Source: Chloroflexota bacterium (GTDB lineage Bacteria > Chloroflexota > Anaerolineae > Anaerolineales > UBA4823). Taken from it: 64,000 nucleotides of DNA. The position numbers and the translations under genes are program-made. The notes beneath the pieces are model-generated. The model had not been told where the DNA came from. It searched no databases and was given only the letters and a program-made list of their open reading frames with translations. Positions 50,732-59,469 of the stretch are shown here, piece after piece; position 1 is the first letter of the stretch; every line of letters starts with the position of its first letter. Location of the stretch: NCBI GenBank assembly GCA_029265355.1, contig JAJUJL010000003.1:186001-250000 (forward strand), in the 5' to 3' direction.

Positions 50732-52978
50732 CTACTTCTCCACTACCGGCTCAACGATCCTGCGCACTGGGCGGGTTGGGCGCTCTGCATCTAACACGGG
50801 CAGCAAGCGATACAACCAGATCAACTCGCGTTTACCCTTGAATGATTTTTCACCCAGCGGCACCAACCTGAACTGCCCCCGCCGCTCGGCCAGTGATTCG
50901 AGCGTGAACTCACTGATCACCACACCATTCTCGCCAAATTCGCGGCTCACCTCTTGTAATCGCTGGGTGGTGTTCACCGTGTCCCCGATGATGGTATAGT
51001 TCAACCGGTCAGCAGTGCCCAGGCCCCCTGCAGTGAGCGCACCGGTATTGACGCCGATGCCGGTGATCAAGACCGGCTCACCGCGCGAACTGCGCACCTG
51101 GTTCAGATCTTCCAGCGCTTTGAGCATCTCCACTGCTGCGCAACAGGCATGGTATGCGCTTTCTTCGGGCGGCGTCGGTTTTGGTAAGATACCAAAAAAT
51201 GCCAGCATAGCATCGCCCTCGAATTTATCCACTACCCCGCCGTGGGCGGTGATAATCGGCACCAATACGCGAAAATATTCATTCAGCCAATTCAAAATTG
51301 TGGTTGGCTCTTCCCGTTCAGATATTGCTGTGAACCCACGGATATCGCTCATCAATACTGTCGCGACCGTGTTTTGGCCTTCCAGGCGTAAATCGCCAGA
51401 AGCAAAGGATTGGCGTAAAGCTTCGCGCACTTCTGGAGACACGGTTCGCCCAAGAATATCTCGGTAAATGAACCCTTCCTGCAATCCAGAAACCATATAG
51501 TTGAAGGCATACCCCAGGACACCTACCTCATCATTGCTCTTGGAGGGCACTTTGACCTCGAAGTTTCCCTGCGCCACCATCACTGAAGCCTGGACAACCT
51601 TGGAAAGTGGGTTGGTAATTTGATGAGCCACCAACACGCCCAGAACAACGACACCGATGAACACCAACGAAACAAAACCGATCATTTGTAGCTGGGTCAC
51701 GAAGGTCGGTCGAGCAAGGAAGTTTTGCGCCAGGGCTGAACCGATCACACCCACATCCTGCCCGCCGCGAATTTCCCAGGCGCCAAAGATCTCGGCATAA
51801 GAGGCGCTCCCCGATTGAAATTCGCGCACCGAGCTGGCCTGGTCCTGCTGCGCTAAGATCTGGACAACTTGTGAACCCTCCAATGGCGCAATTTGATCCG
51901 AGAAAAGCAACGTGGAGGCCAATGGGTTACCATCAAGCCCATAGAGCGTGATATGAGCCAGTGTATCCTGACGAATAGCCTCCGCCAGGCTGGTCAGAGA
52001 TCTCCCGACAGCCACCACGCCCACGCGCTCGCCAAACTGGTTGAAGATCGGCCCAGCGATCACAAATAGCGGCCCGCTTTCTCCGGGAGCGACACCCGCG
52101 AATTTATCCCCTTGAGCATCTTGCACGCCATTGAGCACTTGCTGAATAAATGGCTGCGTTGCCAAAGCGCTTGATCCCCAGCTTGACTGAAAACCCACCC
52201 GATCATTTTGGGGTGAAAAGCGCATGGAGAGCAGGCTGATCCCTGAGGTATTCAATATTTCAATCGATTCCTCGTTGAAATTCATTGCCAGAGGCAGCAC
52301 GATTTCTTGGAGCCTGGCGGTGTCTCCAGCCATCACCGCTTCATCTAACCCCTGTATGTTTGCCAAAAGGCGGACAGTCTCCAGCATCCGGTTTTCTTCC
52401 TGCACCATCCAGTCTGCAGCAAGCACCCCAGCGTCCACCAGTTGCGCTGTGAATCGGTCGCGCAGCGATTCAAGCACGTAACGGCTGACAAGATAGATCG
52501 CCCCCATGGCAAACACCAGCGCGAGCAGGGCATAAGGGATCGTTATCTTGAAGCTCATCGGCAAGCGAACGCGCGGCAGCTCCACCGACGGCGGCACGGA
52601 CTTTACCGGTTGCGCGGCTTTGCTGACAGCGCGCTGAACTGCTCTTTCGATCCACTCGTTGCTGAACGGCTCTCTCAGGAAACCGTGAATCCCCGCCTCC
52701 CGGGCTTGCATCTCCCTGCGCACATCCGGGTGGCGAGTTGTGGCAATGAAAGTGCAACCCGGCGCCTCGCTGCGTACGCTATTCAATACATCGAGCCACT
52801 GGCTGCCTTCGGTGTGTAAATCTAAAAACACCAGGTCGGGCTGGTTTGCCTGAGCCAGAACCACAGCCTTGTGCAGATCGGTAGCTAACCAAACGCTGGC
52901 GCCTTTTCGACTGAAATGTGCTGCCAGGGGCCGAGCCCGGTCTTTATCACTATGAAATATCAGGATTTTTTCATGCAT
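50732..52978 (-). CDS. Adenylate/guanylate cyclase with receiver, sensor and HAMP domains
   Basis: The 748-residue protein has a receiver-like domain (1-125; Asp53 in LVFLDLH), a first membrane helix (about 150-172), an extracytoplasmic sensor of about 250 residues, a second membrane helix (about 435-455), a HAMP domain (about 455-510) and a class III cyclase domain (540-720). Cyclase residues are intact: SDIRGFTAISERE and KFEGDAMLAFFG (metal Asp, Lys), YTIIGDTVNTTQRLQEVSREFG (Asp of purine recognition, Asn, Arg). Asp in the purine site suggests cAMP. In the receiver, the usual Lys of KPF is Arg (LREPF), so it may not switch normally. It precedes the Pro/Thr-rich gene by 1 base. Confidence 0.88.
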   Translation of the reverse strand: MHEKILIFHSDKDRARPLAAHFSRKGASVWLATDLHKAVVLAQANQPDLVFLDLHTEGSQWLDVLNSVRSEAPGCTFIATTRHPDVRREMQAREAGIHGFLREPFSNEWIERAVQRAVSKAAQPVKSVPPSVELPRVRLPMSFKITIPYALLALVFAMGAIYLVSRYVLESLRDRFTAQLVDAGVLAADWMVQEENRMLETVRLLANIQGLDEAVMAGDTARLQEIVLPLAMNFNEESIEILNTSGISLLSMRFSPQNDRVGFQSSWGSSALATQPFIQQVLNGVQDAQGDKFAGVAPGESGPLFVIAGPIFNQFGERVGVVAVGRSLTSLAEAIRQDTLAHITLYGLDGNPLASTLLFSDQIAPLEGSQVVQILAQQDQASSVREFQSGSASYAEIFGAWEIRGGQDVGVIGSALAQNFLARPTFVTQLQMIGFVSLVFIGVVVLGVLVAHQITNPLSKVVQASVMVAQGNFEVKVPSKSNDEVGVLGYAFNYMVSGLQEGFIYRDILGRTVSPEVREALRQSFASGDLRLEGQNTVATVLMSDIRGFTAISEREEPTTILNWLNEYFRVLVPIITAHGGVVDKFEGDAMLAFFGILPKPTPPEESAYHACCAAVEMLKALEDLNQVRSSRGEPVLITGIGVNTGALTAGGLGTADRLNYTIIGDTVNTTQRLQEVSREFGENGVVISEFTLESLAERRGQFRLVPLGEKSFKGKRELIWLYRLLPVLDAERPTRPVRRIVEPVVEK

Positions 52979-53146
52979 TTTCGTAGGCCAGCGTTTATTT
53001 ATCGTGCATTATTGTCATATTTTTCAAATTATATTGCAACACTTAACCAAATAAAAAGCCATTGGTTGGATGGCGCCCGTCAGTCATAGATTAGCAAATT
53101 CAAATTGCCAATGGAATAAAAAAGGCCTAAAGAGTAGATTAAAGAT

Positions 53147-55297
53147 TCATGCCTGCACCCAAGCCAGAGAGATCCTGCCCCGCTCGGCATCGATCGCCTT
53201 GATCATCACCTCGATCACATCCCCGGCATGCAGGCTCAAACCGGCCGGCATCTGGCTTCGATGAAGCAACCCATCCTGTTTGACGCCGATATCGACAAAA
53301 GCGCCGAACTCCACCACGTTGCGCACCGTTCCGCGCAGACGCATACCTGTCGAAAGATCATCGAAAGACATCACATCCTGGCGCAAGATGGGAGCGGGCA
53401 GATTCTTTCGCGGATCGCGGCCGGGGCGGGCAAGTTGCTCGAGGATATCCTGGATGGTCGGCAAGCCGGCACGGAGTTCATCAGACAACGCCTTAAGCTG
53501 ACCAGCATCCTGCAGCAGCTCAGAAATTTGCCGGCGCTGAGCCAATGAGCTGTCCAGGGTCATGCCCAGCCTGGCCAGTATTTTCTCTGCCAGGGTGTAG
53601 CTTTCGGGGTGAATTGCGGTTGCGTCCAGCGGCTGCCTGCCGTTGGTTATCCTTAAGAAGCCAGCCGCCTGTTCAAAGGCTTTCGGTCCAAGTCCTGGTA
53701 CGTCGAGGAGTTGCCTGCGCTCCTGGAAAGGCCCATGTTCGTTACGGTAGGCGACTATCCGCTCAGCCAGCTTTGGGCCAATGCCTGCGACATACTGGAG
53801 CAGCGCGACAGAGGCCGTGTTGACATCCACACCCACGCGGTTAACCACGCTTTCCACGATCGCCTGCAATGCTTCGCTCAACCGGCCCTGATCGACATCG
53901 TGTTGGTACATCCCAACCCCGATCGACTTTGGATCGATCTTCACCAATTCCGAGAGAGGATCTTGAATGCGACGTGCAATGGAGACGGCGCCCCGTAAAC
54001 TGACATCCAGGTCAGGCAACTCGGTGCGCGCCAGCACGCTGGCGCTGTAGACCGAGGCGCCCGCTTCGTTGACAATCACGTAGTGAAGCTTTTGGGACTG
54101 GTCTTTCCCGTCCAGCGACTTGATCAACTCCGCCGCCAATCTCTCCGTCTCGCGCGAAGCAGTTCCATTGCCAATCGAGATCAAGTTGACGTGGTAATTG
54201 GAGACCAGCCTGGTCAGCGTTTCCAATGCTTCTTTCCACTTCTTTTGCGGCTCGTGGGGATAGATCGTGCCGGTTGCCAACACTTTCCCGGTAGTGTCCA
54301 CCACGGCGAGCTTGCAACCGGTGCGGTAGCCGGGGTCAATCCCCAACACGACTTTGCCCTCCACCGGTGGTTGGTTGAGCAACGAGCGCAAATTATCCAT
54401 GAAGACCTGAATGGCAGCCTGCTCTGCCGCTTCAGTCAGTATGCGTTCCACGTCTCTTTCGATTGCGGGCAACAGCAGCCGCGCTGCTCCATCCTGGATC
54501 GCTTCGGATAGCTGACCTGCCAGGGGCGAGCGTTGATCCATCCGAAACACTTGAGCTGCTGCTTGCTTCCAGCTTTGCTCGGGCGTCTCCAGGGTTACCC
54601 GCAAGATCTTCTCGGCCGCGCCGCGATTGATCGCCATCACCTGGTGCGGGCGCAAACGATCGACGCGAAACTCGCCCTGGTAATACAATTCATAAGTCTT
54701 CCGCGCATCTTCAGCCTCAGCAATCTTTTCGGTGCGGATCACGCCCCACTTCATAGCGCTTTCGCGCGTCAAGCGGCGCACTTCGGGATGCTCGCTGAAT
54801 GTTTCAGCGACAATATCCCTTGCTCCTTGCCACACCTCATCGATGCCAGGTAGAGACTCGCTGAGATACTGCGCGGCAAGTTTCTCCAGGCTCTCGGCAG
54901 GATGGGCTTGAGCCAGGATCATATCTGCCAGAGGTTGAAGCCCGAGCTCACGCGCCACACTCGCCCTGGTTTTTCGCTTGGGCTTGAAGGGCTGGTAAAG
55001 ATCCTCCAGCGAGGTCAGGCTTTCAGCAGCCTGGACTTTTTCTTGCAGTTCAACCGTCAGTTTGCCTTGCTCGGCAATTGATTTTAAGATCGCTTGCCGG
55101 CGTTGATCCAGCGAACGCAATTTACTCAACTGTTGCTGGATCTGAAATAATTGCTCATCGGTCAGTCCGCCAGTTGCTTCCTTGCGGTAGCGGGCGATGA
55201 ACGGCAATGTGTTCCCAGAATCGATCAACTCGATGGCCGCGTTGACCTGTTGTGGATGAATTTTCAATCCTTCAGCGATCTTCTGTGAGTAATCCAT
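53147..55297 (-). CDS. tex: Tex-family transcription accessory protein
   Basis: Tex is an RNA-binding factor related to eukaryotic Spt6. From ATG 55297 it is 716 residues. N-terminal helices (IPQQVNAAIELIDSGNTLPFIARYRKEATGGL) are followed by a YqgF/RNase H-like domain (about 320-450: GKVVLGIDPGYRTGCKLAVVD), helix-hairpin-helix motifs (VGVDVNTASVALLQYVAGIGPKLAERIV, LDVPGLGPKAFEQAAGFLRI) and a C-terminal S1 RNA-binding domain (MRLRGTVRNVVEFGAFVDIGVKQDGLLH). The frame is open to 55468, but MDYSQKIAEGLKIH is the family start. Confidence 0.93.
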   Translation of the reverse strand: MDYSQKIAEGLKIHPQQVNAAIELIDSGNTLPFIARYRKEATGGLTDEQLFQIQQQLSKLRSLDQRRQAILKSIAEQGKLTVELQEKVQAAESLTSLEDLYQPFKPKRKTRASVARELGLQPLADMILAQAHPAESLEKLAAQYLSESLPGIDEVWQGARDIVAETFSEHPEVRRLTRESAMKWGVIRTEKIAEAEDARKTYELYYQGEFRVDRLRPHQVMAINRGAAEKILRVTLETPEQSWKQAAAQVFRMDQRSPLAGQLSEAIQDGAARLLLPAIERDVERILTEAAEQAAIQVFMDNLRSLLNQPPVEGKVVLGIDPGYRTGCKLAVVDTTGKVLATGTIYPHEPQKKWKEALETLTRLVSNYHVNLISIGNGTASRETERLAAELIKSLDGKDQSQKLHYVIVNEAGASVYSASVLARTELPDLDVSLRGAVSIARRIQDPLSELVKIDPKSIGVGMYQHDVDQGRLSEALQAIVESVVNRVGVDVNTASVALLQYVAGIGPKLAERIVAYRNEHGPFQERRQLLDVPGLGPKAFEQAAGFLRITNGRQPLDATAIHPESYTLAEKILARLGMTLDSSLAQRRQISELLQDAGQLKALSDELRAGLPTIQDILEQLARPGRDPRKNLPAPILRQDVMSFDDLSTGMRLRGTVRNVVEFGAFVDIGVKQDGLLHRSQMPAGLSLHAGDVIEVMIKAIDAERGRISLAWVQA

Positions 55298-55346
55298 GGA
55301 AAATATTTTTCTCTGTATAAAGACGGTTTCAACGGAAAGTCTGGTT

Positions 55347-55781
55347 TTACTGCTTAGAATCCCGCTCATGCAGTAAAAACAGGAGAGCAGCTGCGTACGC
55401 TTCACAAGCATCATCGCCACTAAAAACCATGTTACGCCCCTGGATGGTGATATGGCAGCGGCAACCACTCAAGTCATTTTCCAGGCGGATAGCAGAGCCG
55501 CCGAATTCGAGCACACCGCTCAGCAATGCCTGGCGCAATTGATCCTCTCTTGGCATCCAGACCACCTCTGAGGTGACAATGGCATCCAGAGCCCACTCGG
55601 ATGCACCCTGGAATGCCACGACAGGAGAGCCTTGCAACGAGTCAATCGTCGCCAGCATATCGCTGATCACAAACATCTTTTCATCCATTCCTCGCTCCGG
55701 TATGCCAAAACAGTCCAACATCTGCGGACGCCAGGTGAGACCAGCCGCCTTGAGCTTTTGGGCAGTCAATAAGCTGATCAT
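55347..55781 (-). CDS. Unknown 144-residue protein coupled to a receiver-DUF309 protein
   Basis: I do not recognise a family. From ATG 55781 the product is 144 residues (MISLLTAQKLKAAGLTW, CFGIPERGMDEKMFVISD, AFQGASEWALDAIVTSEVVWMP, CRCHITIQGRNMVFSGDDACEAYAAALLFLLHERD) with no membrane segment. The open frame continues to 55988, but that upstream part overlaps the DUF309 gene. The stop TGA of the upstream gene and this ATG share ATGA, so translation is coupled. GGAAGG lies right before the ATG. Similar proteins in related genomes are sometimes labelled pilus-related, but I see no supporting motif. Confidence 0.7.
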   Translation of the reverse strand: MISLLTAQKLKAAGLTWRPQMLDCFGIPERGMDEKMFVISDMLATIDSLQGSPVVAFQGASEWALDAIVTSEVVWMPREDQLRQALLSGVLEFGGSAIRLENDLSGCRCHITIQGRNMVFSGDDACEAYAAALLFLLHERDSKQ

Positions 55782-56677
55782 CCTTCCACCGCCCGAGAAA
55801 CATCTCCCCTGCTTTCCATCAGGTGAAAAATGACCGGCTTGAACAAGCCGCGATCGAAGTTCGATATTCCTTCCGCGCCAGCGCTTTTCAGGGCAGTATA
55901 TACCCGGTCTGCATCCTGGCGCAGTTGTTCGACGTTCACACCCCGGCATACGGCCGGCAAAGGATCGATCCACTGACGCAAGCGCCAAAACATCTTGATT
56001 GCGCCTGGGTAATTGCCCCGCTCGATTTGCAGATAGGCCACCGCCACCTGCAGTATGGCGCGGTACAGCTCTCTGGCAGCGCTGTCATCGGCATTCCAGG
56101 CCTCTTCGAGCGTCTCATGCGCCTTGAAATACTCGCCGCGATTGAATTCTTCCAGCCCTCGTACGGCCAGAGGGGAGAGCTGTACCTGGCAAGCGGCCTC
56201 AAGCGCAGTATTATCCGGAATGCGCACATATTTCGCCAGAATCTCAGGCAGCGAGGCAGCAAACTTTGAGCGCGCCAAAACAGCATCTGCGCCTGACCTT
56301 TGCGCATGCACCAGGCTGGTTTTGTCAACATGCGCGCCATAACAGACCACGGGCACGCGGCGGGTTGCCGGATCCGACTTGAGCAGCGGCAGCCAGGTAC
56401 GCCAGGGCACCTGCGTATTTCCCAGGTCGAAGATCAACAGGGCAGGATGTTCGCGGGTCAAGATTTCCATCAGGTGAACCTGTGTCCCGCTCAGCGCCTC
56501 TCCAGCCTGCTGAAAGGAGATTTTCTGCTGGCGATCAGGTTGAGGCAGCGCCTGCGGGTCGATCGTTTCGACACCCTCGATCCAACGAAGGCGGAACCCC
56601 TGCAAGGAGGCAGCTTGTTCGATCCGGGTAGCAAACATCAGATCCGAAATAAAACCGATAATCAAGGGTTGATCCAT
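55778..56677 (-). CDS. Receiver-like domain fused to DUF309
   Basis: From ATG 56677 (AGGAAAG upstream) the product is 299 residues. The first 150 resemble a response-regulator receiver: LLIFDLGNTQVPWR with Asp84, then VPVVCYGAHVDKTSLVHAQRSGADAVLAR; the expected Lys is Arg/Ser (LARSKF), so phosphorylation may be lost. The last 120 residues are a DUF309-type helical domain (GLEEFNRGEYFKAHETLEEAWNAD, YRAILQVAVAYLQIERGNYPGA), thought to be protein-binding. The frame open to 56986 runs backwards through tRNA-Asp and is not coding there. It is followed by an ATGA-coupled unknown gene. Confidence 0.8.
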   Translation of the reverse strand: MDQPLIIGFISDLMFATRIEQAASLQGFRLRWIEGVETIDPQALPQPDRQQKISFQQAGEALSGTQVHLMEILTREHPALLIFDLGNTQVPWRTWLPLLKSDPATRRVPVVCYGAHVDKTSLVHAQRSGADAVLARSKFAASLPEILAKYVRIPDNTALEAACQVQLSPLAVRGLEEFNRGEYFKAHETLEEAWNADDSAARELYRAILQVAVAYLQIERGNYPGAIKMFWRLRQWIDPLPAVCRGVNVEQLRQDADRVYTALKSAGAEGISNFDRGLFKPVIFHLMESRGDVSRAVEG

Positions 56678-56824
56678 TGTCTTTCCTGACCGACAAAGTG
56701 TTTTTCCACGCTGTATTGGTTCATTATAACAGCGTGCGCCACGCCGATGATGAAAAGACGCCCTCATCCCGTGCAAATTTTCTCTTGACGCTGCTCTGGA
56801 TGTATAGTAAACTACCTTCCGCTT

Positions 56825-56901
56825 GGTCCCGTGGTGTAGCGGCCAAACATGCGGCCCTGTCAAGGCCGAGAGCGCGGGTTCGAATCCCGTCGGGACCGCC
56901 A
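56825..56901 (+). tRNA. tRNA-Asp (GUC anticodon)
   Basis: Acceptor arms GGTCCCG (56825-56831) and CGGGACC (56891-56897), discriminator G56898, then encoded CCA (56899-56901). Anticodon stem-loop CGGCC-CTGTCAA-GGCCG gives anticodon GUC. The T loop GGGTTCGAATCCC is standard. A terminator follows. Confidence 0.95.
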
Positions 56902-56931
56902 AGGTTACTTGCACATCTACTATTCTGGATG

Positions 56932-56962
56932 AAAACCTGGAAAGACGTATCCAGGTTTTTTT
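56932..56962 (+). terminator. Intrinsic terminator after tRNA-Asp
   Basis: AAAACCTGGA (56932-56941) pairs with TCCAGGTTTT (56950-56959), loop AAGACGTA, followed by more Ts. Confidence 0.8.
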
Positions 56963-56987
56963 CTTTCGATTTACATTTTTTTGCAAC

Positions 56988-57023
56988 CGAAAGGCGGAGG
57001 GCTTTTCGCCACTCCGCCTTTCG
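56988..57023. terminator. Perfect 12-bp hairpin between tRNA-Asp and the flavoprotein gene
   Basis: CGAAAGGCGGAG (56988-56999) and CTCCGCCTTTCG (57012-57023), 12-base loop. It lies 20 bp after the end of the minus-strand oxidoreductase gene and may end that transcript; no U-run follows on the minus strand. Confidence 0.5.
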
Positions 57024-57043
57024 ATTCCGCCAATGCGCCAGTA

Positions 57044-57949
57044 TTACAGCCTGGGCAGCAAATATTCGTAGGCACTCAGCGCCGCCTTGGCGCCTTCGCC
57101 AACTGCGATCAAAACCTGCTCAGCATAACTGGTCGTGACATCTCCCGCGGCGAAGACGCCCTCCACGTTGGTCCGGTTGGCGCAGTCGATGATGATACGA
57201 CCCTGTTCATCCAACTTTACCAAATTGGCAACAGCCTGCGAGTTGGGTATCAAAGCCATTTCGATGAAGGTGCCATCGGCTTCGATTTCCAGCTTATTGC
57301 CATGCGCATCTTCCAACAGCACTCGCCTGGCATATTGGTCGCCCACCACTTCCGTCACCTGGTGCTCCTGGTAAACGGTGACATTTCCAGACTGGACCAG
57401 TTTCTTTCCCAAAGGAGTGTCGAGAGCAGCCGGATTTTTACACACCAGGTGTACTTGCTTTGCAATGGTTGCCAGCTCGCCGGCGGAGCGCAGCGCCAGG
57501 TCGCCGTCGCCAACCACCACCGTATTGCGGTCGATGAACAATGGCGCGTAGCTGAGCGCAGAGTAACACAAGCCGCGCATCATGAATTCTTTCTCGCCAG
57601 GAACGCGTAAACGCAACTGCTTGGCGCCAGTTGCCACGATCAAAGCCAACGCTTCATGTTTGGAACCATTTTGTGTAGTGACAACAAAATGGTCGCCTTC
57701 TTTCCGAACGCTTTCAATGCCATCCATTTGCCTGGCAAAATCCAGGTACTCGAGCTCGCTGCGGAACTTGTTGACGATCTCCAGGCCTCGGATAACCTGG
57801 TAATCCTCGATCCAGGGCAAGGCCAGGCGGTAATTCGTCTTTCCGCCCAGATCCTTGCTGATCAGCAGCACATCCAATCGTTTGCGGATGGCGTAGATCG
57901 TTGCCGTCAGCCCTGCCGGGCCTCCACCCAGTACAATCAGGTCGTACAT
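57044..57949 (-). CDS. Thioredoxin reductase-like FAD/NAD(P) oxidoreductase without the CxxC site
   Basis: The 301-residue flavoprotein has the FAD-binding start MYDLIVLGGGPAGLTATIYAIRKRL, the ATG/GD motif region (ALIVATGAKQLRLRVPGE), the NAD(P)-binding GDGDLALRSAGELATIAK and the C-terminal GVFAAGDVTTSYAEQVLIAVGEGAKAALSAYEYL. Size and layout match thioredoxin reductase, but at the place where TrxR has the redox-active ACATCDG the sequence is RGLCYSALSYAPL, so only one Cys is left and dithiol chemistry is unlikely. It may instead reduce another partner, e.g. as a ferredoxin/flavodoxin-NADP-type reductase. GGAGG favours ATG 57949; GTG 57967 overlaps the malic enzyme stop. Confidence 0.82.
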   Translation of the reverse strand: MYDLIVLGGGPAGLTATIYAIRKRLDVLLISKDLGGKTNYRLALPWIEDYQVIRGLEIVNKFRSELEYLDFARQMDGIESVRKEGDHFVVTTQNGSKHEALALIVATGAKQLRLRVPGEKEFMMRGLCYSALSYAPLFIDRNTVVVGDGDLALRSAGELATIAKQVHLVCKNPAALDTPLGKKLVQSGNVTVYQEHQVTEVVGDQYARRVLLEDAHGNKLEIEADGTFIEMALIPNSQAVANLVKLDEQGRIIIDCANRTNVEGVFAAGDVTTSYAEQVLIAVGEGAKAALSAYEYLLPRL

Positions 57950-57963
57950 ACCCATTCCTCCAT

Positions 57964-59334
57964 TCACTCTTCAGGGGCTTCGGGGATAAAACCGTTGTCC
58001 ATCATGCTTTGGGTGATCGCCCGGGATCGCCGAATAATCGTGCGTGCCTTCTCAAGCAGCTCCTCGTAGGTAAAATGCTTGCCGGCGATGCCAAGTTCCT
58101 GGGCTTTCATGCCAACCGCAGCAGCTTCGCGCGGGAAAACCTCCCAATCATCCATATTGGGCAGTATAAAATCGGGCGCCAATCGCTCGCCCACGTGATC
58201 TGCCAAGGCCTTGGCTGCTGCGAAGCACATCTCGTCCGTGATGGTCTTGGCGCGCACATCCAGCGTGCCCCGGAATATCCCCGGAAAACCCAATGAATTG
58301 TTCACCTGGTTGGGGAAATCTGAGCGACCCGTCGCCACTACAGCCGCGCCAGCCTCTTTGGCTTCCCAGGGCCAGATTTCAGGTACCGGATTGGCGCAGG
58401 CAAACACGACCGCATCTTTCGCCATGCTCTTGATCCATTCCGGTTGAATAACCCCTGGCCCAGAGCGTGACAGGGCAATCACCACATCCGCGCCGCGCAT
58501 GGCATCGGGGATATCGCCTTCCCGGCCTTCGGCATTCGTGATCTGGCATAGGCGCCACTTATCCACATATTCCGCTTTTCGAAGCTCGAGGTCACGGCGA
58601 TGTTTCCCCAGTATGCCTTTCGTATCCACCATAAAACAACGCCCTGGGTCCGCGCCCCAGCCAAAAATCAGGCGCGAGCACGCTACGTTGGAGGCGCCGC
58701 TGCCGATGAACGCAATGCTGACATTTCCCAGGTCTTTGCCAACCACCTTCAGCGCATTGATCAAACCCGCCAACGTGACGGTGGCTGTGCCCTGCTGGTC
58801 GTCATGCCAGATGGGGATCTCCGCTTTCTCTCGCAGAGTATCGAGAATTCGGAAACACTTGGGCTGGGAAATATCCTCCAGGTTCACCCCGCCAAAACCC
58901 GGTTGGAGCAACAGCACTGTCTGGATAATCGCGTCAGGATCTTTGGTATCCAGCATCACTGGTACACCATCCACTCCGCCCAGGTATTTGTACAGCAATG
59001 CTTTGCCTTCCATCACCGGCAGGCCTGCCTTCGGACCGATATCTCCCAATCCCAACACACGCGTACCATCGCTGACCACTGCAACCGTGTTCCACTTATT
59101 GGTGTACTCATAGACCAACTCTGGATTGGCAGCAATCGCTTTGCAGGGTGCAGCCACGCCGGGGGTGTACCAAATAGCGAAGTCGTTAAAGCTGCGCACC
59201 GCGCACTTGAGCGTTGTCTCCACTTTGCCCTGGTAAAAAGGGTGCAGCCGCATTGCATCTGCAGATGGTTTGGTCGCCTTGGCAAGGAGTTGCTCAACAC
59301 TGGGTTGTTCAACATTTTCCTTATCTTTCAGCAT
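57964..59334 (-). CDS. Malic enzyme (oxidative decarboxylation of malate)
   Basis: The 456-residue protein is a bacterial-type malic enzyme that makes pyruvate, CO2 and NAD(P)H from malate. Motifs are DFAIWYTPGVAAPCKAI (Tyr proton donor), VSDGTRVLGLGDIGPKAGLPVMEGKALLYK (Lys), PIWHDDQQGTATVTLAGLINAL (metal site), FIGSGASNVACSRLI (NAD-binding) and PNQVNNSLGFPGIFRG. It lacks the phosphotransacetylase-like tail of some MaeB proteins. Its start overlaps a leader ORF (59321-59440). Downstream, 14 bp away, is the TrxR-like gene, with which it probably shares a transcript. Confidence 0.92.
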   Translation of the reverse strand: MLKDKENVEQPSVEQLLAKATKPSADAMRLHPFYQGKVETTLKCAVRSFNDFAIWYTPGVAAPCKAIAANPELVYEYTNKWNTVAVVSDGTRVLGLGDIGPKAGLPVMEGKALLYKYLGGVDGVPVMLDTKDPDAIIQTVLLLQPGFGGVNLEDISQPKCFRILDTLREKAEIPIWHDDQQGTATVTLAGLINALKVVGKDLGNVSIAFIGSGASNVACSRLIFGWGADPGRCFMVDTKGILGKHRRDLELRKAEYVDKWRLCQITNAEGREGDIPDAMRGADVVIALSRSGPGVIQPEWIKSMAKDAVVFACANPVPEIWPWEAKEAGAAVVATGRSDFPNQVNNSLGFPGIFRGTLDVRAKTITDEMCFAAAKALADHVGERLAPDFILPNMDDWEVFPREAAAVGMKAQELGIAGKHFTYEELLEKARTIIRRSRAITQSMMDNGFIPEAPEE

Positions 59335-59440
59335 GTCTTCCCTCCCAAAAATTCATCTTGTTCGAGCCTGACCTGATCGAGAAAACAAAATACCCCCACC
59401 ACTTGCCTGGCAGGGGAAGCTTTGAAGAATTATCCGACAT
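59321..59440 (-). CDS. Small leader ORF (39 residues) overlapping the malic enzyme start
   Basis: An ATG at 59440 with a strong AAGGAAGG site 3 bases upstream begins a 39-codon frame that ends in TAA at 59321-59323, 14 bases inside the malic enzyme gene and in another frame. The sequence starts MSDNSSKLPLPGKWWGYF and has no known family. A terminator-like hairpin lies inside it. The strong ribosome site, overlap and position suggest translation coupled to the malic enzyme, or a leader peptide that controls it. It could equally be a fortuitous ORF. Confidence 0.45.
   Translation of the reverse strand: MSDNSSKLPLPGKWWGYFVFSIRSGSNKMNFWEGRHAER
59393..59416 (-). terminator. Terminator-like hairpin inside the malic enzyme leader
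   Basis: On the minus strand CCCCTGCCA pairs with TGGTGGGGG (9 bp with two G-T wobbles), loop GGCAAG, followed directly by TATTTTGTTTT. This has the form of an intrinsic terminator and lies 60 bases before the malic enzyme ATG, so it could act as an attenuator. Confidence 0.45.
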
Positions 59441-59469
59441 TACCTTCCTTTCTTCAGGAAACGCCTGAT

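Noticed and set aside
55782-55988. N-terminal extension of the 144-residue protein
   Set aside because: It would overlap the receiver-DUF309 gene almost entirely; the ATGA junction and GGAAGG support ATG 55781.
56678-56986. N-terminal extension of the receiver-DUF309 protein
   Set aside because: It contains VPTGFEPALSALT, the usual false translation of the reverse strand of a tRNA gene, here tRNA-Asp; the real start is 56677.
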